Source: Gemmatimonadaceae bacterium
Lineage (GTDB): Bacteria > Gemmatimonadota > Gemmatimonadetes > Gemmatimonadales > Gemmatimonadaceae
Direction of reading: 5' to 3'
DNA length: 13,684 nt
Assembly (NCBI GenBank): GCA_013816695.1
Contig: JACDDZ010000020.1
Coordinates: 1 to 13,684, forward strand
In this document: piece by piece, positions 1 to 5,523 of the stretch
How the letters are laid out: each line of letters starts with the position of its first letter
How positions within the stretch are numbered: the stretch's first letter is position 1
Position numbers and translations under genes: made by a program
Notes under the pieces: model-generated
Told to the model about the DNA's origin: nothing
Databases searched by the model: none
The model's input: the letters and a program-made list of their open reading frames with translations, nothing else

Positions 1-246
1 ATCCTGCTTCGAGTAGGTACGAAATGCCGTAAGCGTATTCGTGAGCTGGAGTCCAGGTACGGTAGAAATCTGTTCAGTCACGATTCGAGCGATGGCCTCG
101 AAGTCCACCACCTCGATAATCGCAACGAGGTCCCAGCCTCCGGACACCGAGTACACACGCGCCACTCCCTCGATTCCGGCTAGCTGCTGCGCGCATCCGG
201 CAATCATCTGTGGCTCTGCTTTTATCAGAACGATGGCTGTTATCAT
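1..246 (-). CDS. Stand-alone Lrp/AsnC ligand-binding (RAM) domain protein, 3' end cut off by window edge
   Basis: Reading the minus strand from ATG at 246 gives 82 codons without a stop up to the left edge, so the gene is partial at its C-terminus. The protein begins MITAIVLIKAEP and carries the features of the AsnC_trans_reg (RAM) fold: a first beta strand, a helix, VARVYSVSGGWDLVAIIEV (residues 28-46), and the end strand TLTAFRTYSK (71-80). There is no helix-turn-helix in front. In this family such short proteins of about 80-100 residues are stand-alone RAM domains that bind amino acids or modulate full-length Lrp regulators; that role is family knowledge. The start is supported by AAAGG five bases upstream of the ATG. 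A TATAGT hexamer (minus strand, 267-262) could be a -10 element, but no good -35 goes with it. It diverges from the gene at 353. Confidence 0.85.
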   Translation of the reverse strand, partial: MITAIVLIKAEPQMIAGCAQQLAGIEGVARVYSVSGGWDLVAIIEVVDFEAIARIVTEQISTVPGLQLTNTLTAFRTYSKQD

Positions 247-352
247 GACCTTTACGGATGGACTATACTTGTCGAGGGGAACTCGTACTGAAACATAACG
301 TTCGCGCGCAGGTTTAGCCCCGTCCGAGCAGACCGAAAAATGGAGTTTTTAA

Positions 353-2011
353 GTGGTAGATGAAGCCGAGTTGAACGACGAATTGCCGGCAGTTGGACGC
401 AACCAGAACGTGGTGTACTCGCTCCCACTGGCAATGGATTCTATTCCTGCGTTTTTGCAGGGCCCCCTCGAGCGCATTGATCCCGCCGCTGGTGGAACCC
501 AGCTGGTCATTATCACCCCGGACGGGGAATCCGCACTCGCAATCAGCGAGGCCGTGCTTTCGATGACCGGCCTGGGTGGAATCGAGGTTCTGGCCGTAAC
601 AACCGCGGGGCGTGCAAGACGCCTCCTCGCAATGCGACCCATAGCCGCGATTGCGGGTCCCGCACTGGAGCTCAAGTCACTTATTGAATCAGCCAGCCTG
701 AAGCTGGACCAGGTCGGCACTGTCGCTCTCGCCTGGGTGGATGAAACCCTGAAGCAGGGTGGCGAGCAGGTGGCGGCCATGGAAGCCGTGATGTCAGAGA
801 TTCCAAAGGAAGCAGTGCGCGTACTGGTTGCGCGAACGACCACGCCTGAAGTCGAGCAGGTCGTAGAACGGTACATGCGCCGCGCACGACGCGAGGCCAC
901 TGCCGATTCTCCGATCGCAGCAACCGACCTTGAGCTCCGTTACGTAACCGTTTCGTCGGCCTCACGTCCGTCGGCACTGCGCAGACTGCTCGATGAGCTA
1001 GACCCGCCGTCTGCCGTGGTTGTCGCGCGTAGCGCGGCATCCGAGCTCGAAGCGCGCACAACCCTTCGACGCCTGGGCTACAACCAGGAAAGCGATCCTG
1101 TACGGCTTACAACCGGCGATGTCCCCGCAAACACGCACACGGTCATTCTTTACGATCCTCCGGTCAGCGCTGGTGAAGTCGCACGCGCGGCTACTGCGAC
1201 GCCGGTTCAGGCTTTCACACTGGTCCAACCGCGCGAGCTCGAATTCCTGCGTTCCCTGTCGGGACTGGATCTCATTCCATACGCTGCCGGTGACTCGGTC
1301 GCAAAGGCGCGCGTTTCCGATGCGGTTGTCCGGGATGAGCTCAAGGGAATTCTCGACGAAGGAATCATCTCCCGTGAGATCATTGCACTTGAGCCGCTGC
1401 TTGAGGAATACGACGCCATTGAAATTGCGGCGGCGTCGCTGCGCCTCCTGGAGCGCGCCCGTGCAGCACGCGACGCATCGGAGAAAGTTGCCCGGGCTGC
1501 CGGTGTAAAAAGCTCCGGACCCACAGCAACAGCAGAGAGCAGTGAAGGAATGACGACGATCTTCATGACAATCGGCACACTCGATGGAGTTCGGGCAGGC
1601 GACATCGTTGGCGCAATTGCGGGTGAGGTCGGCATCCCAGGTTCCAGCATCGGTAGAGTGGAAATCAAGGACAAGCACTCACTCGTCGAGATCGAATCCG
1701 GAAAGGCGCAGGATGTAATCAAGAAGATGAATGGACTGCAGATTCGCGGAAGAAAGCTGGCTGTTCGCGAAGAGCGCGAGCGTCCGCCTCGTTCAGCGGG
1801 AGCGGGTGCCCCACGCGGGGATCGTCCTCCCCGGCGCGATGGCCCACCGCGCGGAGAAAGGCCCGACCGCGACCGTGGAGCGCGCAGCGACAGGCCACCC
1901 AGGGGAGATCGTCCCCCTCGGAGCGGTCCTCCGCGGGACCGCAGCGGTCCCCCGCGCGATCGTGGTGACCGTCCGGGCTTTTCAGACAGAGGTCGACGGC
2001 CCCGAGGATGA
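353..2011 (+). CDS. DEAD-box helicase-like RNA-binding protein with eroded ATPase motifs, DbpA domain and RG-rich tail
   Basis: 552 residues from a GTG start with GGAG 7 bases upstream. Residues 402-473 are a clear DbpA RNA-binding domain (IFMTIGTLDGVRAGDIVGAI, then VGIPGSSIGRVEI), which targets several DEAD-box proteins to structured RNA. Residues 15-300 follow the layout of the two helicase RecA domains, but the signature motifs are gone. The P-loop position reads GRNQNVVYSLPL (15-26) instead of a GxGKT, the Q/A-TRELA region reads TPDGESALAISE, DEAD is reduced to WVDE (128-131), SAT to ARTTT (160-164), and HRIGRTGR to the region around 275-283, followed by a family-like FTLVQPRELEFLRSL. The tail (474-552) is rich in Arg, Gly, Pro and Asp, with SGPPRDR repeated exactly at 524-530 and 531-537. 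Inference: an RNA-binding, ATP-independent factor, perhaps a chaperone or ribosome-assembly protein. Its stop overlaps the tdk start, so the two are probably co-transcribed. Confidence 0.85.
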   Translation: MVDEAELNDELPAVGRNQNVVYSLPLAMDSIPAFLQGPLERIDPAAGGTQLVIITPDGESALAISEAVLSMTGLGGIEVLAVTTAGRARRLLAMRPIAAIAGPALELKSLIESASLKLDQVGTVALAWVDETLKQGGEQVAAMEAVMSEIPKEAVRVLVARTTTPEVEQVVERYMRRARREATADSPIAATDLELRYVTVSSASRPSALRRLLDELDPPSAVVVARSAASELEARTTLRRLGYNQESDPVRLTTGDVPANTHTVILYDPPVSAGEVARAATATPVQAFTLVQPRELEFLRSLSGLDLIPYAAGDSVAKARVSDAVVRDELKGILDEGIISREIIALEPLLEEYDAIEIAAASLRLLERARAARDASEKVARAAGVKSSGPTATAESSEGMTTIFMTIGTLDGVRAGDIVGAIAGEVGIPGSSIGRVEIKDKHSLVEIESGKAQDVIKKMNGLQIRGRKLAVREERERPPRSAGAGAPRGDRPPRRDGPPRGERPDRDRGARSDRPPRGDRPPRSGPPRDRSGPPRDRGDRPGFSDRGRRPRG

Positions 2012-2619
2012 CCGGATCATTTCACCAGACCGGCGGATGGATTGAAGTCATCGCCGGCGTAATGTTCAGCGGTAAGAGCGAGGAACTGATGAGGCGCGTC
2101 CGGCGGGCTACAATCGCCAGGAAGCGTGTTCAGGTGTTCAAGTCCCGGCTCGACGCGCGCTACGCGGGGATTTACGCGATCTCCAGCCACGACGGGCGAA
2201 ATACGACAGCTATTCCGGCTGACTCTTCCGCACAGATCGCGCAGCAACTCGACCCAACTGCGAATGTCATCGCTGTAGACGAAGCACAATTCCTGGATGA
2301 CGGGATCATCGAGCTGGCCACGTCCCTCGCTACGCGCGGCCGGCGCATCATTCTAGCGGGAATCGACACGGATTTCCGCGGTGAGCCATTCGGTCCCATG
2401 CCACACCTGATGGCGGTCGCGGAGGTCGTGGACAAGCTGCATGCGATCTGCGTTCTGTGCGGGGGCCCAGCCAGCCGGAACCAGCGCCTGATCGAGGGGC
2501 AGCCTGCGCCCTACAACTCACCCCAGGTAATGGTGGGGAGCAGCGATTCCTATGAAGCACGGTGCAGAATGTGCTTTGCCATGCCAAAGAAGGATGACAC
2601 CCAGGGGTCATTGCTCTAG
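2008..2619 (+). CDS. tdk: Thymidine kinase (type II)
   Basis: 203 residues, the usual size for the bacterial and poxvirus-like type II enzyme, which phosphorylates thymidine to dTMP with ATP in the salvage pathway (cytosolic, tetrameric in known members). The P-loop GVMFSGKS (17-24) follows the typical first strand GGWIEVIA. VDEAQF (90-95) holds the magnesium-binding Asp91 and the catalytic base Glu92. GIDTDFRGEPFGPMP (118-132) is the conserved segment after strand 4. Cys148 and Cys151 with Cys186 and Cys189 form the structural zinc site, and SYEARCRMC precedes the last pair. The ATG overlaps the preceding stop codon in an ATGA, which fits translational coupling to the DEAD-box-like gene. The C-terminal tail after Cys189 is short and unremarkable. 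No thymidylate synthase or other nucleotide salvage gene is nearby. Confidence 0.97.
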   Translation: MTGSFHQTGGWIEVIAGVMFSGKSEELMRRVRRATIARKRVQVFKSRLDARYAGIYAISSHDGRNTTAIPADSSAQIAQQLDPTANVIAVDEAQFLDDGIIELATSLATRGRRIILAGIDTDFRGEPFGPMPHLMAVAEVVDKLHAICVLCGGPASRNQRLIEGQPAPYNSPQVMVGSSDSYEARCRMCFAMPKKDDTQGSLL

Positions 2620-2887
2620 TCCTCCCGGATGCGCGGAACGACGAACAACAACCAGGAGAAAAGGAACTGTAAGGAGTCAACGAGGCTTCTTGGGGTGACG
2701 CAACGGCAGTTCACCAGGCGTATTCTCCTTGGACTCCTGTGCCTCATTTACTCCTAGTTGTTGTTGATCCACCTTCCGCAAACAACAGTTTTTTTCGCTT
2801 GGACCGCTCTAATTGTAGGCCAAAGCCAGTTTTGCATTTACCTTGGATTTTCGTGCGCGAATTCCCAACTCCTGAATAGAACTTCCG
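2620..2887. other. 268-bp intergenic region between tdk and coaE
   Basis: No credible gene is seen on either strand: the only long reading frame here is the antisense shadow of coaE. The left half holds a long imperfect inverted repeat (listed separately), followed by a run of seven T at 2789-2795. The right half (about 2796-2887) is the coaE upstream region and is more AT-rich than the genes. I found no convincing pair of -35 and -10 hexamers in it. Confidence 0.6.
2644..2765. repeat. Imperfect inverted repeat able to form a long stem-loop downstream of tdk
   Basis: AACAACAACCAGGAG at 2644-2658 is complementary to CTCCTAGTTGTTGTT at 2751-2765 in 14 of 15 positions. Inside the loop, GGAGTC (2673-2678) pairs with GACTCC (2732-2737), and GGTGA (2694-2698) with TCACC (2711-2715), so nested pairing along about 120 bases is possible. 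The right arm could instead pair weakly with AACAACA (2781-2787), which lies directly before seven T (2789-2795). It may be a 3' structure protecting or ending the tdk transcript, or an attenuator-like leader for coaE. The pairing is seen in the sequence; the function is guessed. Confidence 0.45.
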
Positions 2888-3520
2888 ATGCGACTTATTG
2901 GACTGACCGGTAACATCGCCAGTGGAAAAACAGTCGTTGCCGACCTTTTGAAGGAAAAGGGCGCGACACTCATTGATGCCGATGCTCTCTCGCGCGAAGC
3001 GGTCCTCCCCGGAACACGCGCCCTCGAGACAATTATCTCCCGCTGGGGACGCGAAGTTCTCGACGCCTCCGGAAATCTCGATCGCGCCGCCCTTCGCCGT
3101 ATCGTCTTTGCGGACCAGGCCCAGCTTGACGAGCTGAACGTGATCATTCATCCCGAAATTGCCAGACTGCGCGACGCCGCAATCGAAGCTGCGCGGAAAC
3201 AGGGCGACAAAATCGTTGTGTGCGTAATTCCGCTCCTGTTCGAGCGCAAAATGGTCGACAATTTCGACACGATCGTCCTGGTCGACGCTCCGCGCGAGCT
3301 TCGAATGGAGCGCCTCGTCGAAACGCGCGGACTGGATGAAGCGGAAGCAATGAACATGATTGCCTCGCAGATGCCCGCAGAGCTCAAGCGCGCCAGAGCC
3401 GATTATGTCATCGAAAACACTGGACCCCTGAGGTCGTTGCGCGATGACGTTGATGCGCTCTGGGAATCGCTGCTTGGCAAAACCGCCGACAGCCCTGTAA
3501 AAACTTCGTCGATTTCTTGA
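2888..3520 (+). CDS. coaE: Dephospho-CoA kinase
   Basis: 210 residues, normal for the family. The enzyme phosphorylates the 3'-hydroxyl of the ribose in dephospho-CoA using ATP, the last step of coenzyme A synthesis in the cytosol. The protein opens with MRLIGLTGNIASGKT, a P-loop at residues 8-15. The substrate segment LIDADALSREAV (33-44) holds the conserved D-A-D. VIIHPEI (95-101) and IPLLFER (118-124) are the other family signatures of the CoA domain and the strand leading to it, and RMERLVETRGLDEAEAMNMI carries the lid-region arginines. An in-frame TGA at 2873-2875 makes ATG 2888 the first possible start. No Shine-Dalgarno sequence precedes it, which is unusual beside its neighbours and could mean a leaderless or short-leader mRNA. 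The gene ends inside the promoter of gcvH. Confidence 0.97.
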   Translation: MRLIGLTGNIASGKTVVADLLKEKGATLIDADALSREAVLPGTRALETIISRWGREVLDASGNLDRAALRRIVFADQAQLDELNVIIHPEIARLRDAAIEAARKQGDKIVVCVIPLLFERKMVDNFDTIVLVDAPRELRMERLVETRGLDEAEAMNMIASQMPAELKRARADYVIENTGPLRSLRDDVDALWESLLGKTADSPVKTSSIS

Positions 3521-3545
3521 CGCTATAACCTGCGGCCGATAGACT
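3517..3545 (+). promoter_or_regulatory. Sigma70-like promoter for gcvH
   Basis: TTGACG at 3517-3522 and TAGACT at 3540-3545 are separated by exactly 17 bases. They match the -35 consensus in five of six positions and the -10 in four of six. The -35 hexamer contains the coaE stop codon TGA (3518-3520). Transcription would start near 3552, about 40 bases before the gcvH start. This was found by eye only. Confidence 0.55.
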
Positions 3546-3592
3546 ACGCGGAATAGCACGTTGGTTACCGCGAACAAACTACCGGAGCAGCA

Positions 3593-3979
3593 TTGGCAGA
3601 GATCCCGAGCGACCTGAAGTTCACTGAGGAACACGAGTACGTTCGCGCCACGGCGGACGGAATTGTGGAAGTCGGAATCACCGACTACGCACAGGGTGAA
3701 CTGGGTGACGTGGTATATGTCGAGCTACCGACGGTCGGCGCGAAATACGACCGGCACGATGTCTTTGGAACCATCGAAGCGGTGAAGGCGGTATCCGAGC
3801 TCTTTTCTCCAGTCGCCGGAGAGATCACCGAAGTGAACCAGCGACTGGATAAAGAACCGGGCCTTGTGAACAGCGAGCCTTACGGAGCGGGCTGGATGAT
3901 TCGAATGCGCGTTAGCAATCCCTCGGATACCTCAGGCCTGCTAACTGCCGACCAATACGCAAAGCATATCGGTCAATAG
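3593..3979 (+). CDS. gcvH: Glycine cleavage system H protein
   Basis: 128 residues, the standard length. The H protein carries the aminomethyl group on a lipoyl arm between the P, T and L proteins of the glycine cleavage system. The lipoylation site is Lys65 in FGTIEAVKAVSELFSPVAGE (59-78); the common form is ESVKA, here EAVKA. Other family marks are FTEEHEYVR (10-18), VGITDYAQGELGDVVYVELP (27-46) and NSEPYGAGWMIRM (93-105). The start is TTG at 3593, with GGAG at 3584-3587 five bases before it; no better in-frame start is seen. It has its own promoter (3517-3545). gcvT and gcvP, often next to gcvH, are not in the window: coaE lies upstream and a convergent HU gene downstream. Confidence 0.97.
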   Translation: MAEIPSDLKFTEEHEYVRATADGIVEVGITDYAQGELGDVVYVELPTVGAKYDRHDVFGTIEAVKAVSELFSPVAGEITEVNQRLDKEPGLVNSEPYGAGWMIRMRVSNPSDTSGLLTADQYAKHIGQ

Positions 3980-3980
3980 A

Positions 3981-4265
3981 TCAGCGCATCGCCTCCTTCA
4001 AGCTCACGCCAGCGCGGAAACCGGGAAGTTTCCGCGCTTTTACTTTCACGGCTTTCCCAGTGAACACACTGTTTACTTCGCGCGCACGGTGGGTGCGCCG
4101 GTCGAATGTGCCGAACCCGGCAAGGGTGACCTTTCCGCCCTTCCTGATCTGACGCGAGATGATTCCATCTGTGGGATCGAAGATCGCGTCCACCACGCGC
4201 TTCACGTGCGTAGGGCGCAGCTTCGTCTGCCTCTGCAACGCTTCCAGCAACTCCGCTTTGTTCAT
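3981..4265 (-). CDS. HU-family histone-like DNA-binding protein lacking the intercalating proline
   Basis: 94 residues from ATG 4265, beginning MNKAELLEALQ as HU proteins usually do. GGAG lies six bases upstream, so I prefer this start to the in-frame ATG at 4277, which has no ribosome site. The HU/IHF fold is clear: the N-terminal helices, GGKVTLAGFGTFDRR (43-57), and the C-terminal KARKLPGFRAGVSLKEA (76-92). HU dimers bind and bend DNA and help compact the nucleoid. In E. coli-type HU the arm tip reads ARTGRNPQTG, where proline wedges between base pairs; here the same place reads AREVNSVFTG (61-70), so the GRNP motif is absent and Val67 takes the proline position. DNA binding is likely kept but kinking may be weaker (inference). 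The gene ends one base from the gcvH stop on the other strand. Confidence 0.93.
   Translation of the reverse strand: MNKAELLEALQRQTKLRPTHVKRVVDAIFDPTDGIISRQIRKGGKVTLAGFGTFDRRTHRAREVNSVFTGKAVKVKARKLPGFRAGVSLKEAMR
4011..4046 (+). terminator. Intrinsic terminator of gcvH, inside the convergent HU gene
   Basis: AGCGCGGAAAC (4011-4021) and GTTTCCGCGCT (4028-4038) form a perfect 11-bp stem with a 6-base loop, followed on the plus strand by TTTTACTTT (4038-4046, the first T shared with the stem). It begins 32 bases after the gcvH stop. The same bases encode the conserved HU C-terminal segment KARKLPGFRAG on the minus strand. In the HU transcript the hairpin can form too, but no U tract follows it there, so it should stop only plus-strand transcription. 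Confidence 0.7.
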
Positions 4266-4300
4266 GTTGAACTCCATGACCAGCAGGCTGTCGTTGTCGG

Positions 4301-4325
4301 GCAGCGGAACTGCCGAGTCCGCTGC
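4301..4325. repeat. Inverted repeat upstream of the HU gene
   Basis: GCAGCGGA (4301-4308) and TCCGCTGC (4318-4325) form an 8-bp perfect stem with a 9-base loop, 36 bases upstream of the preferred HU start. It could be a stem-loop in the HU leader or a binding site. No T run follows on the minus strand, so it does not look like a terminator for the lipoprotein gene upstream. The rest of the 119-bp gap 4266-4384 shows nothing clear. Confidence 0.35.
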
Positions 4326-4384
4326 ATTTGGGCCTAAGGTAGTGCCATCAAGATGGGAGTGCCACGAGTATTTGTGGCCGCGCT

Positions 4385-4858
4385 CTACCGGGAATAGACG
4401 GCCACGAACCCGGCGTCGTTGTAGGTAAGAGTCTGTCCGACAATGGTTCCGTTGAACGTGTACTGCGGATCGGGAGCGATGGGAGAAACTGTGAAAATGA
4501 CATCTGCTCCTGTCTGGACATAGGTGCCAGCGGTGATGGCTGCGTCGGGCGCAGCCGTGCCGCCCTGAGGAGCGAGCGTGTACGCAATGTTCTCAGTGAA
4601 AGTCTTATCCGGACGCATGGTCATCGTTCCCGATCCGATCACGAGCAGCCCTTCCGCGGTTTGGAAGCTTGCGGGCAGATTCTGGCCATTCACCTGTTTC
4701 AGCGCGAAGGTCAGCGTTACGGGGGGCGGCGGGGGCGGCGGTTCGGTGATGCCTCCACCGTCCGAGCCTCCGCAGGCAGACACCGCGAATAGAGCAAGTG
4801 CAGCTGCCAGGCAACGAAAGCTGGCTGAAATCGTCGTATATTTGAAGAGGATTTTCAT
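4385..4858 (-). CDS. Small secreted lipoprotein with a predicted beta-rich domain
   Basis: 157 residues from ATG 4858, which has AAGGG and AGG directly upstream; the further in-frame ATG at 4909 would add 17 residues before the signal peptide and is rejected. A basic n-region (MKILFKY) and a hydrophobic stretch lead to the lipobox VSAC (26-29), followed by GGSDGGG. Lipidation at Cys29 and anchoring in the envelope are expected, and Gly at +2 fits outer-membrane sorting. A linker with seven prolines (40-46) comes next. The folded part starts with FALKQVNGQNLPASF and continues as alternating strands ending TYNDAGFVAVYSR. The VNGQxLP opening is a pattern I associate with lipocalin-like small lipoproteins of Gemmatimonadota; this is recollection, not a search result. 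The function is unknown. It diverges from the cupredoxin gene with a 36-bp gap. Confidence 0.75.
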   Translation of the reverse strand: MKILFKYTTISASFRCLAAALALFAVSACGGSDGGGITEPPPPPPPVTLTFALKQVNGQNLPASFQTAEGLLVIGSGTMTMRPDKTFTENIAYTLAPQGGTAAPDAAITAGTYVQTGADVIFTVSPIAPDPQYTFNGTIVGQTLTYNDAGFVAVYSR

Positions 4859-4894
4859 CCTGCCCTTCTGATTCCGCAACGGGAGCCACCTGAG

Positions 4895-5509
4895 ATGCGT
4901 CGTGTTCATGCAATCCTTCCTTTTTCTGTGGCCATCCTCGCGGCATGCGGTGGCGGATCCGATTCGTCCGGTCCTGCACCCTCGAATAACGTCGTCTCGA
5001 CTGTAGTCGTCACCGGAGCGTCCTCATCACTGCAGGTCGGCCAGACCGTTCAGTTTTCCGCCGAAGCCCGAAACTCCAGTGGAGAGCTTATCAGCGCCGG
5101 ACAGGCGTCCTGGTCTGTGTCCCCGGCCAGTGTGGCAAGCATAGACTCGAAGGGCCTCGTCACGGCGATCGCTTCCGGAACCGCGAACGTCAAAGCGACT
5201 ATTCAGAGCGTGAGCGGAAATCTCTCTGTTCCCGTAACGGATGTCGGCATTCCAACGATCGTTTCGGTATTCATGCCGGGCAACAGCTTCAGTCCTTTCA
5301 ACGTTTCGGTCAAAGTGAACGGAACGGTTCGTTTCGAATTCCCGTCTAACCCGCACAACGTAATTTTCAACTCCCGCCCAGGCATGCCCGCGGATATCCA
5401 GGTCACGTCCAATGTGACCGTCAGCCGCATTTTCAGCCGGACCGGAACCTTTCCCTATGACTGCACGATACACCCCGGCATGAGCGGCCAGGTTACCGTC
5501 GTTCCATAG
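4895..5509 (+). CDS. Lipoprotein with Big_2 Ig-like domain and C-terminal cupredoxin (type 1 copper) domain
   Basis: 204 residues. The signal peptide ends in the lipobox LAAC (15-18) followed by GGGSDSSG, so a lipidated envelope protein is expected. Residues 34-115 form a bacterial Ig-like group 2 domain: STVVVTGASSSLQVGQTVQF, then SWSVSPASVASIDSKGLVTA and SGTANVKAT. Residues about 120-204 form a plastocyanin-like cupredoxin with all type 1 copper ligands: His154 in NPHNV, and Cys190, His193 and Met196 in CTIHPGM. Such domains carry single electrons or buffer copper in the periplasm. The start at 4895 has GGGAG at 4881-4885. No oxidase or cytochrome gene is near, so the electron partner is unknown. 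It converges on the DUF1501 gene with 14 bases between the stop codons. Confidence 0.87.
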   Translation: MRRVHAILPFSVAILAACGGGSDSSGPAPSNNVVSTVVVTGASSSLQVGQTVQFSAEARNSSGELISAGQASWSVSPASVASIDSKGLVTAIASGTANVKATIQSVSGNLSVPVTDVGIPTIVSVFMPGNSFSPFNVSVKVNGTVRFEFPSNPHNVIFNSRPGMPADIQVTSNVTVSRIFSRTGTFPYDCTIHPGMSGQVTVVP

Positions 5510-5523
5510 GGAAAGTCTCGACA

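Noticed and set aside
247..352. A plus-strand promoter for the DEAD-box-like gene in the divergent gap
   Set aside because: TTGTCG at 269-274 has no acceptable -10 at normal spacing, so I do not call it.
349..1722. Several long minus-strand frames opposite the DEAD-box-like gene
   Set aside because: The plus-strand protein has clear domains; the antisense translations are Ser/Arg/Ala-rich and match no family.
1790..1990. Short-period repetition that could be mistaken for a CRISPR-like or tandem repeat array
   Set aside because: The repeats are codons of an RG/PP-rich protein tail in one reading frame, with no spacers or regular unit length.
2744..3634. A 296-residue open frame on the minus strand opposite coaE
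   Set aside because: It is fully antisense to a clear coaE and has no recognisable domain or ribosome site; it arises from the codon bias of coaE.
5449..5515. An 11-base inverted repeat (CTTTCCCTATG and CATAGGGAAAG) across the cupredoxin stop codon
   Set aside because: The loop is 45 bases with no T run, and one such match is not unlikely by chance in a window of this size.
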